A DNA stretch of 64,000 nt from Sphingobium sp. MI1205 (GTDB lineage: Bacteria > Pseudomonadota > Alphaproteobacteria > Sphingomonadales > Sphingomonadaceae), in contig NZ_CP005188.1 of the NCBI RefSeq assembly GCF_001563285.1, positions 253,501 through 317,500 on the forward strand. The letters run 5' to 3'. Under the pieces are notes generated by a model, which was not told the DNA's origin, made no database searches, and worked only from the letters and a program-made list of their open reading frames with translations. The translations under genes were made by a program, and so were the position numbers. Shown piece after piece: positions 19,253 through 29,241 of this stretch (its first letter is position 1; each line of letters starts with the position of its first letter).

Positions 19253-20833
19253 ATGCCCAAGGTACTTATTTCCGACAAGATGGACCCCCGGGCCGCCGCG
19301 ATCTTCCGCGACCGTGGCGTCGAGGTCGATGAAATCACCGGCAAGACCCCCGAAGAGCTGAAGGCCATCATCGGCCAATATGACGGCCTCGCCATCCGCA
19401 GTTCGACCAAGGTCACCAAGGAAATCCTGGACGCCGCCACCAACCTGAAGGTCATTGGCCGCGCCGGCATCGGCGTCGACAATGTCGATATTCCGGCAGC
19501 CTCGGCCAAGGGCGTGGTGGTGATGAACACCCCGTTCGGCAACTCCATCACCACCGCCGAACATGCCATCGCGCTGATGTTCGCGCTGGCCCGCCAGCTG
19601 CCCGAAGCCAACGCCCAGACCCAGCAGGGCCTGTGGCCCAAGAACGGCTTCATGGGCGTGGAAGTCACCGGCAAGACGCTGGGCCTGATCGGCGCGGGCA
19701 ATATCGGTTCGATCGTCGCCAGCCGCGCGCTCGGCCTGAAGATGAAGGTCGTCGCCTTCGATCCTTTCCTGACCCCGGAACGCGCCGTCGAAATGGGCGT
19801 GGAAAAGGCCGATCTCGACACGCTGCTGGCGAAGGCCGACTTCATCACGCTGCACACGCCGCTGACCGACCAGACCCGCAACATCCTGAGCCGTGAAAAC
19901 CTCGCCAAGACCAAGAAGGGCGTGCGCATCATCAACTGCGCGCGTGGCGGACTGGTCGATGAGGCCGCGCTCAAGGAAGCGATGGATTCGGGCCATGTCG
20001 CTGGCGCCGCGCTCGATGTGTTCGTGCAGGAACCGGCCAAGGAATCGCCCCTGTTCGGCACGCCCAACTTCATCTGCACTCCGCATCTGGGCGCATCGAC
20101 CGACGAAGCACAGGTGAACGTCGCGCTTCAGGTCGCCGAACAGCTCAGCGACTATCTGCTCGATGGTGGCATCACCAACGCGCTGAACGTGCCGTCCCTG
20201 TCGGCGGAGGAAGCGCCCAAGCTCAAGCCATACATGGCGCTGGCCGAAGAACTGGGCAGCCTGGTTGGGCAGCTTGAGGGCGACCATGTGCAGGGCGTCT
20301 CGGTCGAGGTTGAGGGCCATGCCGCCGAACTCAACCAGAAGCCGATCACCGCTGCGGTGCTCGCTGGCTTGATGCGCGTCTATTCGGACACGGTGAACAT
20401 GGTCAACGCGCCTTTCCTGGCAAAGGAACGCGGCCTTGACGTGCGCGAAGTGCGTCACGACCGCGAAGGCGACTATCAGACCCTCGTCCGCGTCACGGTA
20501 AAGACCGAGAGCGGCGACAAGTCGGTTGCCGGCACGCTGTTCGGCCATGGCAGCCCCCGTCTGGTCGAGCTGTTCGGCATCAAGGTCGAAGCCGATCTGG
20601 AAGGCCACATGCTCTACATCGTCAACCAGGACGCGCCCGGCTTCATTGGCCGCCTCGGCTCGACGCTGGGCGAGGCGAACGTCAACATCGGCACCTTCCA
20701 CCTTGGCCGCCGCAACCAGGGCGGTGAAGCCGTGCTGCTGCTCTCGGTCGATGGCGCCGTGAGCCAGGAAGTGCTGAACGACATCTGCAAGCTCGCAGGC
20801 GTCAAGACGGTAAAGCTGCTGCGCTTTGCGTAA
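19253..20833 (+). CDS. serA: D-3-phosphoglycerate dehydrogenase
   Basis: 526 aa; first committed step of serine synthesis, oxidising 3-phosphoglycerate with NAD+. Substrate-binding domain at both ends of the N-terminal part, NAD fold with LIGAGNIGSIVASRALG (about 145-161), catalytic Arg/Glu/His (the His in CTPHLGAST), then the allosteric-substrate-binding domain and a C-terminal ACT domain (about 453-526), the long form of the enzyme. Confidence 0.96.
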   Translation: MPKVLISDKMDPRAAAIFRDRGVEVDEITGKTPEELKAIIGQYDGLAIRSSTKVTKEILDAATNLKVIGRAGIGVDNVDIPAASAKGVVVMNTPFGNSITTAEHAIALMFALARQLPEANAQTQQGLWPKNGFMGVEVTGKTLGLIGAGNIGSIVASRALGLKMKVVAFDPFLTPERAVEMGVEKADLDTLLAKADFITLHTPLTDQTRNILSRENLAKTKKGVRIINCARGGLVDEAALKEAMDSGHVAGAALDVFVQEPAKESPLFGTPNFICTPHLGASTDEAQVNVALQVAEQLSDYLLDGGITNALNVPSLSAEEAPKLKPYMALAEELGSLVGQLEGDHVQGVSVEVEGHAAELNQKPITAAVLAGLMRVYSDTVNMVNAPFLAKERGLDVREVRHDREGDYQTLVRVTVKTESGDKSVAGTLFGHGSPRLVELFGIKVEADLEGHMLYIVNQDAPGFIGRLGSTLGEANVNIGTFHLGRRNQGGEAVLLLSVDGAVSQEVLNDICKLAGVKTVKLLRFA

Positions 20834-20843
20834 ACCCTAAAAG

Positions 20844-20880
20844 CCCTCTCCCCTCGGGGAGAGGGTTGGGAGAGGGGGGG
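20844..20880. repeat. Left copy of inverted palindromic repeat flanking DUF559 gene
   Basis: CCCTCTCCCCTCGGGGAGAG forms a hairpin, followed by GGTTGGGAGAGGGGGG. It is nearly the reverse complement of the sequence at 21,231-21,265. It lies 10 bp after serA and may also act as its terminator. Confidence 0.75.
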
Positions 20881-20887
20881 AGCATCC

Positions 20888-21277
20888 TTGCGCCTGGACC
20901 CGACGCTCAAGGAACGCGCGCGGCAAATGCGCGCCAACCCCACCCCCGCCGAACACAAACTCTGGCTAACCCTGCGCGCCAACTGCTTCGAAAACCAGCA
21001 ATTCACCCGCCAGACGGTCATTACGCCTTATATTGTCGATTTCGTATCGAAGGCCGCAAAGCTCATCATTGAAGTCGACGGGGATACACATTCCGCCAAA
21101 GATCGCTATGACGCGCGACGAACAGAATTTCTGGAATCGCTGGGGTATCGCGTGATCCGTTTTGGCAATCCCGATGTGACGGGGAATATTGAGGGCGTCC
21201 TGAGTGTGATTGCGCAGGCGTTGCGCGTTCCCCCTCTCCCCAGCCCTCTCCCCAAGGGGAGAGGGAGTAAAGGATGA
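20888..21277 (+). CDS. DUF559 endonuclease-domain protein
   Basis: 129 aa. DUF559 has a restriction-endonuclease-like fold related to Vsr: the core shows NPTPAEHKLWLTLR, IVDFVSKAAKLIIEVDGDTH (candidate D...ExD metal site) and GYRVIRFGNPDV. TTG start at 20888. The last residues (PLPSPLPKGRGSKG) are simply the translation of the right-hand repeat, a common oddity of this family. It interrupts the serA-hisZ-purA order. Biological role unknown. Confidence 0.8.
   Translation: MRLDPTLKERARQMRANPTPAEHKLWLTLRANCFENQQFTRQTVITPYIVDFVSKAAKLIIEVDGDTHSAKDRYDARRTEFLESLGYRVIRFGNPDVTGNIEGVLSVIAQALRVPPLPSPLPKGRGSKG
21231..21265. repeat. Right copy of inverted palindromic repeat flanking DUF559 gene
   Basis: CCCCTCTCCCCAGCCCTCTC followed by CCCAAGGGGAGAGGG. 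Read on the opposite strand it matches the left copy at 20,844 with only a few changes. It overlaps the DUF559 3' end and stops 8 bp before the hisZ start. Confidence 0.75.
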
Positions 21278-22404
21278 CCATGATCCCCCCCGGCCTCCTT
21301 CCTGAAGGGCTCTCCGACCGCCTGCCGCCGCAGGCCGAGGCCTCCGCGCGTCTGGCGCGGCGCGTGCTCGATACGGTCGCCGCGCATGGCTATGAACGCG
21401 TCATGCCGCCGCTCGCGGAGTTTGAGGATACGCTGGTCGGCCGCCTCAAATCCATGCGCGCGCAGGATCTCGTCCGCGCCGTCGATCCGGTGTCGCAGCG
21501 CAGCCTCGCGCTCCGTCCCGACATGACCGCGCAGGTGGGCCGCATCGCCGCCACTCGCCTCGCCAGCGCCACGCGTCCCCTGCGCCTGTCCTATGCAGGC
21601 CCCGTGATCCGCCTGCGCGCCAATCAGCTCCGGCCGGAACGGGAGCGTTTGCAGGTCGGCGCGGAACTGATCGGCAGCGACAGCACCGCCGCCGCCGTCG
21701 AAATCGTCAATGTCGCGATTGAGGCGTTGCAGGCCGCGGGCGTCACCGGCCTGACGATCGACTTCACGCTGCCTGACCTGATCGACAGCCTGGCCGCCGG
21801 TCCGCTTCCTCTGGAGCCATCGGAGATTGAGGCCGTCCGCGCCGAACTGGATGGCAAGGATGCCGGTGCGCTCGCCGCGATCAGCCCGGCTGCGGCGGCC
21901 TATCTCCCGCTGATGGAGGCCACCGGCCCCTTCCACCCCGCGATGGAAAAGCTGGAGGCCCTGAACGCCCAACTGGGCGGCGCGATCGACAGCCGAATCG
22001 CTGGCCTGCGCGCCATCGCCAAACCGATCGGATGGGACATCACGCTGACGCTCGATCCCACCGAGCGGCACGGCTTTGAATATCAGAACTGGTTCGGCTT
22101 CTCGATCTTCGCGGACGGTTTCATTGGTGAAATCGGCCGGGGGGGCAGCTACGCCATCACGCGCGCGGATGGTTCGGACGAACCGGCCATGGGCTTTTCC
22201 CTCTATCCCGACCCGCTGATCGACGCGGGCTTCGGCGCGGAAAGCCCCAGGCGCCTGTTTCTCCCGCTCCACCATGACGAAAGTCGCGCCGCGCAACTTC
22301 GCGGGGAAGGATGGCACACCGTCGCCGCGCTCACGCCCCAGGAAAATGGCGAGGCGTTGCGCTGCACGCACTGGCTGGACGGCGACACTCCACGCGCCTA
22401 CTAG
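21274..22404 (+). CDS. hisZ: ATP phosphoribosyltransferase regulatory subunit
   Basis: 376 aa. A class II aminoacyl-tRNA-synthetase-like domain that lost aminoacylation and pairs with short-form HisG for histidine feedback. Readable family blocks: LPEGLSDRLPPQA, MPPLAEFEDTLVGR, SLALRPDMTAQVGR, SYAGPVIR and RGGSYAITR. hisG is not in the window. Overlaps the DUF559 gene by 4 nt, so it may be translated through it; natively it would follow serA. Confidence 0.88.
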   Translation: MTMIPPGLLPEGLSDRLPPQAEASARLARRVLDTVAAHGYERVMPPLAEFEDTLVGRLKSMRAQDLVRAVDPVSQRSLALRPDMTAQVGRIAATRLASATRPLRLSYAGPVIRLRANQLRPERERLQVGAELIGSDSTAAAVEIVNVAIEALQAAGVTGLTIDFTLPDLIDSLAAGPLPLEPSEIEAVRAELDGKDAGALAAISPAAAAYLPLMEATGPFHPAMEKLEALNAQLGGAIDSRIAGLRAIAKPIGWDITLTLDPTERHGFEYQNWFGFSIFADGFIGEIGRGGSYAITRADGSDEPAMGFSLYPDPLIDAGFGAESPRRLFLPLHHDESRAAQLRGEGWHTVAALTPQENGEALRCTHWLDGDTPRAY

Positions 22405-22534
22405 ACTTGACGCACATGGAGCGCGCGGCTAACGCGCGCCCCGCATCGGGCGAATGCGCCCATTGATCCCACCGGCATGCCGAGTCCCGTCGAAGGGCAT
22501 GGCCGGTCCGCGCGGCGGGCGGAGGACTGTATCT

Positions 22535-23824
<1,290 letters not shown>

Positions 23825-23829
23825 TCGCG

Positions 23830-24012
23830 ATGGCAGGCGACCGCTTTGAGCGTCACAAGCAGCCCTGGACGGCGGATGAGCTGCAAAAGCTTCACTCGCT
23901 GGCGAAGAAGGGCATGGCGCTCAAGGCGATCGCCAAGGCGCTGACCCGCAGCGAGGAATCAGTGAAAGCCCGCGCCAAGCAGGACGGGCTTTCCATCGCC
24001 AAGCTGCGGTGA
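23830..24012 (+). CDS. Small helix-turn-helix (SANT/Myb-like) protein
   Basis: 60 aa: PWTADELQKLHSLAKKGMAL then KAIAKALTRSEESVKARAKQ. This reads as a three-helix DNA-binding-like fold with Trp and the turn AIAKALTRS, similar to small proteins found widely in Alphaproteobacteria. ATG lies 5 nt after the purA stop, so it is cotranscribed. Role unknown. Confidence 0.6.
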   Translation: MAGDRFERHKQPWTADELQKLHSLAKKGMALKAIAKALTRSEESVKARAKQDGLSIAKLR

Positions 24013-24034
24013 AAACGCGCTACCCCAAATAACG

Positions 24035-24060
24035 CGTCACCCCAGCGCAAGCTGGGGTCT
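24035..24060. repeat. Short palindromic intergenic repeat
   Basis: CGTCACCCCAGC-gcaa-GCTGGGGTCT: one arm-pair of the repeat family also seen at 19,153 and 33,021. It lies in the gap between the small HTH gene and the flavin reductase gene. Confidence 0.65.
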
Positions 24061-24123
24061 CCCCCCCAGATCGCACGTCCTCTCCCGTCATCTTGTAGTG
24101 GAGCCTGTCCTCTGGACGCCGGG

Positions 24124-24717
24124 ATGCAGCAATGCGACAAGAGCCGCATGGCACTAGACATCCTCATCCTCTACGGCTCCTATCGGCGTGGCCGCATGGG
24201 CATCCGCCTCGCCGACTATCTCGTCACCGGCTTCCAGGATCTTGGCCACAAGGCTGAACTGGTTGACGCGATGGCGGTCAATCTCCCCATGCTCGACCAG
24301 CGTTACAGCGATTATCCGCCCGGCGAAGCACCCACCGCCATGGCCGCATTGGCCGAACGTCTCACCGCCGCCGACGCCTTCGTCTTTGTCGCGGGCGAAT
24401 ATAATCGCGGGGTGCAGCCCGGCCTTAAAAATCTGGTCGATCATTATCTCAAGGAGTTCGACCGCCGCCCCGCCGGCATCGCCAGCTATTCAGCGGGCCG
24501 CTATGCCGGGGTGAACAGCCACGCCAGCTGGACAGTGACGCTTTCCGCCATGGGCATGACCGTCATTCCAGAGCGGCTGAGTGTCGGTCAGATCGGCCAG
24601 ACACTCGATGAACAGGGCAGGCCGCAGGGCGATGGCGGCGCAGCGCTCGATCGGGGCTTCGCGGGCTTTGCCAAAAACCTCATCTGGTGGGCGGAAGCGG
24701 CCAAGGCGGCGCGCTGA
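24124..24717 (+). CDS. NADPH-dependent FMN reductase family protein
   Basis: 197 aa (189 if the ATG at 24148 is used, giving MALDILILYGSYRRGRMG; this is at least as likely). Flavodoxin-like fold with phosphate-binding GSYRRGRMG and the family motif EYNRGVQPGLKNLVDHYL. Reduces flavins or quinones using NADPH; exact substrate unknown. No obvious operon partner. Confidence 0.8.
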   Translation: MQQCDKSRMALDILILYGSYRRGRMGIRLADYLVTGFQDLGHKAELVDAMAVNLPMLDQRYSDYPPGEAPTAMAALAERLTAADAFVFVAGEYNRGVQPGLKNLVDHYLKEFDRRPAGIASYSAGRYAGVNSHASWTVTLSAMGMTVIPERLSVGQIGQTLDEQGRPQGDGGAALDRGFAGFAKNLIWWAEAAKAAR

Positions 24718-24747
24718 TCCCCGCCGCATGGGAAGGGGCAGGGGGCG

Positions 24748-26040
24748 TCAAGCGGCCTCTTCCCACTCCTGATCCTCTCCCGCCGAAATCACCGTCGCAG
24801 CCACCAGATCGCCGGTGACGTTCAGCGTCGTGCGGCACATGTCCAGGAAGCGATCGACCCCCAGCACCAGTCCGATGCCTTCTGGCGGCACGCCGACCAT
24901 GCCCAGGATCATCGCGACCACCGGCAGCGATCCCGCCGGAACCCCGGCCGTGCCCACGCCGCCCAAAATGCACACCAGCATCACCGTGATCTGCTGCGCC
25001 CAATCCAACTCTATGCCGAAAAACTGCGCGAGGAAGAGGACGGTTATCCCCTCGAACATCGCGGTCCCATTCTGATTGGCGGTGGCCCCGATGGTCAGCA
25101 CGAATCGCGAAATGCGACGGGGCAGGTGCAGCCGCTCCTCGGCCACCATGATCGCCGTGGGCAGTGTGGCGTTTGACGACGCCGTGGCGAAGGCCATGAC
25201 CATCGCTTCCTGCGCGCTGGCGAAGAAACGCAGCGGCGATCGCCGCGCGATCAGGGCGAGCATCAGCGAATAGACGCCGAACATTTGCAGCCCCAGCGCC
25301 AGCAGCACCACGCCGGCATAGGCCGACAGCCGTTCCAGCAATTCCCACCCGAACTGCGCGGCAAGGTTGAACATGAAGCAGGCGATGGCGATCGGCGCGA
25401 TGCGGATGACCAGCCCCATCAGCCGCATGGTCACCTCGAACAGCCCTTCGACGGCCGTCAGCAGCACGCGCGTCCGTTCGTTGCGAACCAGCACCATGCC
25501 GATGCCAAAGAACAGCGCGAAGACCATGACGGCCAGAATGTCATTATTTGCCATCGCCCGGATGATGTTGTCCGGCACCATCGCCAGCAGCGCGTCCACG
25601 CCCCTGGGGGTCTCGCCGCCGCGCGCCAGAATCGCGCGCGCGCCCTCCCCCGCATGGTCCAGCATTGCGCGCGCCTGAGCCGGATCAACGCCCTCGCCGG
25701 GACGCAGCCAATTGACCAGCGCGAGACTGATGGCCACCGCGATGCCAGACACGATCAAGGTATAGGCCAGCGTTTTCAGGCCAACCCTTTGCAGCGATCG
25801 GATCTCGCCCATCTCGGCAATGCCGACGATCAGCGCCGAAACCAGCAGCGGGATCACCAGCATGAACAGCAGCCGCAGGAAAATCTGGCCCACCGGCTCG
25901 GTTACATAGGTGGTGGCGAAATCGACCCACGCCGCATCCCGTGCGCCTGCGTGGACGATAAGGCCCAGGATCAACCCGGCAAGAAAGCCGGCCAGCATCT
26001 GCCATTGCAGCGAGAATGCGGCCTTTTTCTTCCCTTCCAC
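24748..26040 (-). CDS. DAACS-family dicarboxylate/amino acid:cation symporter
   Basis: 430 aa. Glutamate-transporter fold with about eight TM helices and two re-entrant hairpins. HP1 serine-rich motif ASSNATLPTAIM and TM7 motif NQNGTAMFEG are readable, and the C-terminal TM8 block (GLVLGVDRFLDMCRTTLNVTGD) carries the substrate-binding Asp/Thr/Asn. Imports acidic amino acids or C4-dicarboxylates with H+ or Na+. A paralogue follows 120 bp upstream on the same strand. Confidence 0.88.
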   Translation of the reverse strand: MEGKKKAAFSLQWQMLAGFLAGLILGLIVHAGARDAAWVDFATTYVTEPVGQIFLRLLFMLVIPLLVSALIVGIAEMGEIRSLQRVGLKTLAYTLIVSGIAVAISLALVNWLRPGEGVDPAQARAMLDHAGEGARAILARGGETPRGVDALLAMVPDNIIRAMANNDILAVMVFALFFGIGMVLVRNERTRVLLTAVEGLFEVTMRLMGLVIRIAPIAIACFMFNLAAQFGWELLERLSAYAGVVLLALGLQMFGVYSLMLALIARRSPLRFFASAQEAMVMAFATASSNATLPTAIMVAEERLHLPRRISRFVLTIGATANQNGTAMFEGITVLFLAQFFGIELDWAQQITVMLVCILGGVGTAGVPAGSLPVVAMILGMVGVPPEGIGLVLGVDRFLDMCRTTLNVTGDLVAATVISAGEDQEWEEAA

Positions 26041-26159
26041 AGGCTGCTCCCCATGCCGTCCTGACAGGAGAACCGTTTAGCTGCCGTAATGTTTCAGGGT
26101 CAATGAATCCCGTCCATGAAGCGGGGGCATGGCGTCAGGCCACGGCGGCGAGGGGGGTG

Positions 26160-27491
26160 TCAGCCGTGCGGCTTGTCCTCCACCATGTCGCTTGCCAGTT
26201 CCAACCCGGCACGGCCATGCGCGGCCGTATGCGTCGGCGCCTTGGGATGCGGAACATAGTCAGGCTCCTCGACCTCCAGCATGCCTTCCCATTTGGTGAT
26301 GACGGACGTTGCGATGGCGTTGCCCAGCACGTTGGTCGCGGTGCGCCCCATGTCCATGAAATGATCGACGGCCAGGATGAACGCGATGCCTTCCACCGGC
26401 AGGTCGAACTGGCCCAGCGTCGCCGCGACGACGACCAGCGAGGCGCGGGGCACGGCGGCGATGCCCTTGCTGGTCACCATCAGCACCAGCAGGATGGTGA
26501 TCTGCGTCGCGATCGGCAGGTCGATGCCATAGGCCTGCGCGATGAAGATCGTCGCGAAGGTCGAATACATCATCGAACCGTCGAGGTTGAACGAATAGCC
26601 GAGCGGCAGCACGAAGCTGTAGATGCGCCGTGGCACGCCGAACCTGTCGAGTTGCTCCAGCATCTTGGGATAGGCCGCTTCGGACGATGCGGTGGAAAAG
26701 GCGATCAGCAACGGCTCGCGCACATATTTGAGCAGCTTGATCATCCGCCGCCCCAGGAAAACCGCTCCCGCGCAGCACAGCAATATCCACAGCGCGAACA
26801 GCGACAGGTAGAATTCGCCCACCAGCTCCCCGAAAGTCTTCAGCACGCCCAGCCCCTGGGTCGTGATTGCCGCCGCCAGCGCGCCGAACACGGCGAATGG
26901 CGCCACGCGCATGACATAGCCGGTGACCTGCAGCATCAGCTCGACCATCGCCTCGATCACCGTGACGATGGGCTTGCCCTTCTCGCCTATCGCCGTCAGC
27001 GCGACGCCCACGAACAGCGAGAATACCACGATCTGCAGGATGGAGTTTTCCGCCATCGCCCCGACCATGGAGGTGGGGAATACGTGCAGGACGAAATCCC
27101 TGAAATTCAGCGCTTCGGTATTCACGCCCGAATCCGCACCGCTGCGCACCAGGTTCAATCCCTCGCCGGGCGCGAAGAAATTGACGAACATCAGGCCCAG
27201 CGTCAGGGAAATCAGGCTGGCGATAATGAACCAGGCCAGCGCCCGCCCGCCGATCCGCCCCAGCGCCGCGCTGTCCCCCATATGCGCGATGCCCGCGACC
27301 AGCGTGGAAAAGACCAGCGGCGCGATGATCATCTTGATCAGATGCAGGAAGATGTCGGCCAGCAGGTGGAAATAACCCGCCACATCCTTCGCCAGCACCT
27401 TGTCACCGCCGACCCACAGATTGGCCGCGAAACCCGTAATCACCCCCAGCACCATGCCGGTCAGGATGAAAGCCGTCAGTCGATTTCGCAT
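26160..27491 (-). CDS. DAACS-family symporter, DctA-like
   Basis: 443 aa, same family as the preceding entry but with ASSEAAYPKML at HP1 and YSFNLDGSMMY at TM7, both closer to DctA C4-dicarboxylate carriers. Signal-free, N-terminus MRNRLTAFILTGMVLG. The two symporters are tandem but differ enough to be an old duplication or independent genes with different substrates. Confidence 0.87.
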   Translation of the reverse strand: MRNRLTAFILTGMVLGVITGFAANLWVGGDKVLAKDVAGYFHLLADIFLHLIKMIIAPLVFSTLVAGIAHMGDSAALGRIGGRALAWFIIASLISLTLGLMFVNFFAPGEGLNLVRSGADSGVNTEALNFRDFVLHVFPTSMVGAMAENSILQIVVFSLFVGVALTAIGEKGKPIVTVIEAMVELMLQVTGYVMRVAPFAVFGALAAAITTQGLGVLKTFGELVGEFYLSLFALWILLCCAGAVFLGRRMIKLLKYVREPLLIAFSTASSEAAYPKMLEQLDRFGVPRRIYSFVLPLGYSFNLDGSMMYSTFATIFIAQAYGIDLPIATQITILLVLMVTSKGIAAVPRASLVVVAATLGQFDLPVEGIAFILAVDHFMDMGRTATNVLGNAIATSVITKWEGMLEVEEPDYVPHPKAPTHTAAHGRAGLELASDMVEDKPHG

Positions 27492-27594
27492 GCAACCCCT
27501 CTAAGCCGTGCCCGGCGGGCACACCTAACAGGCGCCCGCGTGGCCGCCTATCCTGTTGAACGAACGAGCGTCCCGATTCCGCGCTGTGGAAAGC

Positions 27595-28170
27595 TCAGGG
27601 ATAAAGCATCCCCTCGCTCCATCCCTCGCCGTCACGTTCGAACAGCCGCCGTTCATGCAGCCGATGCTCGCGATCCTGCCAGAATTCGATCCGGTCCGGC
27701 ACCACGCGAAAGCCCGACCAGTGCGGCGGGCGCGGCACCGGGCCGCCTTCGAACCGGCTTACCGCATCGGCATAGCGCGCCATGAAAACATCGCGCGAGG
27801 GCAGGGGCCGGGACTGGTCGGACGCCCATGCGCCTAGCTGGCTGTCCCGGCTGCGGGTCGCGAAATAGGCATCGGCGGCGGCGTCATCGACGGTCGCCAC
27901 CGGCCCTTCGATCCGGATCTGCCGCCGCATGGATTTCCAGTGGAACAGCAGCGCCGCATGCGGATTGGCCAGCAGTTCGCCGGCCTTTCGCCCTTCGAAA
28001 TTGGTGTAGAAGACAAAGCCGTCCGGCCCATGTCCTTTCAGCAGCACCATCCGCACCGAAGGCCGCCCGCGCGCATCGGCGGTGGCCAACGCCATCGCGT
28101 TGCTGTCGTTGATCTCGCTCTGGCGCGCTTCGCCATACCATTGGTTGAACAGGGTGAATGGGTCGGTCAT
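27595..28170 (-). CDS. pdxH: Pyridoxine/pyridoxamine 5'-phosphate oxidase
   Basis: 191 aa. FMN-dependent oxidation to pyridoxal 5'-phosphate. Split-barrel fold with RPSVRMVLLKGHGPDGFVFY, a KSMRRQIRIEGPV segment and the C-terminal block RMHDR-like WQDREHRLHERRLFERDGE...LYP that closes the PLP site. Divergent from the J-domain gene, with the sigma32-type promoter in the gap. Confidence 0.95.
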   Translation of the reverse strand: MTDPFTLFNQWYGEARQSEINDSNAMALATADARGRPSVRMVLLKGHGPDGFVFYTNFEGRKAGELLANPHAALLFHWKSMRRQIRIEGPVATVDDAAADAYFATRSRDSQLGAWASDQSRPLPSRDVFMARYADAVSRFEGGPVPRPPHWSGFRVVPDRIEFWQDREHRLHERRLFERDGEGWSEGMLYP

Positions 28171-28216
28171 GCTGCTGGTCTAGGGGTGGAACAGGATCAT
28201 GTCGATGGTCACGCCG

Positions 28217-28247
28217 CTTGAAGGATCGTGACGCTTTCGCCACATAT
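28217..28247 (+). promoter_or_regulatory. Sigma32 (RpoH)-type heat-shock promoter
   Basis: CTTGAA at 28217-28222, a 17-nt spacer, then CCACATAT at 28240-28247, which matches 7 of 8 positions of the sigma32 -10 element CCCCATNT as known from E. coli. Expected transcript start about 8 nt later, some 35 nt before the J-domain gene ATG. Confidence 0.55.
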
Positions 28248-28288
28248 GGCGCAAATCGGTTTTCTTGAACAAGGATAGATATCGGGCA

Positions 28289-29215
28289 ATGGCGGATCCC
28301 TACTCCACTCTGGGCGTCGCACGCGGCGCAAGCGAGGCAGAGATCAAGTCGGCCTATCGCAAGCTGGCCAAGGAACTGCATCCTGACCGGAACCAGGACA
28401 ATCCCAAGGCGGCTGAGCGTTTTTCCGCGGTTTCCAGCGCCTATGACCTGCTGTCGGACAAGGACAAGCGCGCGCGGTTCGACCGCGGGGAAATCGACGG
28501 CGACGGCAATCCCACCGCCCCCTTCGGCTTCGGCGGCGGCGGTGGCGGCGGCTTTCGCGGGCGGCCGGGCGCGGGCGGCGGGTTTGATGATGGCGCCGAT
28601 TTCAGCGATATTTTCGAAGGGCTGTTCAGCGGCGGCGGCGGCGCACGGCGCGGCGCGGGCGGTTTCGGCGGCTTTGGCCGGGGCGCGCCGCCGCAAAAGG
28701 GCGCGAACGTCTCCTATCGCCTCGCGGTCGCCTTCGTCGATGCCGCCACCCTCGCGCCGCAGCGTATCACGCTCCAGGATGGCAAGACGATCGACCTCAA
28801 ACTCCCCGCCGGGGTCGAGAGCGGCACGCAGATGCGCTTGTCGGGCAAGGGGCAGTCCGGGCCAGCCGGGGCAGGGGACGCGATCGTCACCATCGAGGTG
28901 AAGCCGCATCCCTTCTTCGTCCGCGATGGCGACAATGTGCTGCTCGACCTGCCGATCACGCTCGACGAAGCGGTCAAGGGCGGCAAGGTCAAGGTGCCCA
29001 CGGTCGATGGCCCGGTGATGCTGGGCGTGCCCGCTGGCGCCACCAGCGGCAAGACGCTGCGGCTGCGGGGCAAGGGCTTCACCCACAAGGGCGGCGAGCG
29101 CGGCGACCAGCTGGTGCGCCTGCTGATCGACGTGCCGGGCGATGATCCGGCGATCAAGGCGCTGGTCGAAGACTGGCACGACAGCCGGGCGGTGCGCGCC
29201 CATCTGGGCGTCTAG
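28289..29215 (+). CDS. J-domain co-chaperone, CbpA/DnaJ type B
   Basis: 308 aa. J domain (1-68) with HPD in KELHPDRNQ, a long Gly/Phe-rich linker (about 78-140), then two DnaJ C-terminal substrate-binding domains. No CxxCxGxG zinc repeats, so it is a CbpA-like type B DnaJ that stimulates DnaK ATPase. ATG 28289 gives MADPYSTLGVARGASEAEIK. Preceded by a good sigma32-type promoter, and followed 26 bp later by the YihY gene. Confidence 0.88.
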   Translation: MADPYSTLGVARGASEAEIKSAYRKLAKELHPDRNQDNPKAAERFSAVSSAYDLLSDKDKRARFDRGEIDGDGNPTAPFGFGGGGGGGFRGRPGAGGGFDDGADFSDIFEGLFSGGGGARRGAGGFGGFGRGAPPQKGANVSYRLAVAFVDAATLAPQRITLQDGKTIDLKLPAGVESGTQMRLSGKGQSGPAGAGDAIVTIEVKPHPFFVRDGDNVLLDLPITLDEAVKGGKVKVPTVDGPVMLGVPAGATSGKTLRLRGKGFTHKGGERGDQLVRLLIDVPGDDPAIKALVEDWHDSRAVRAHLGV

Positions 29216-29241
29216 GATGTTGGCAAGGGCAAGGAGACCGC

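Noticed and set aside
24035..24060. Rho-independent terminator after purA
   Set aside because: A good hairpin but followed by C-rich DNA, and it matches the dispersed repeat family.
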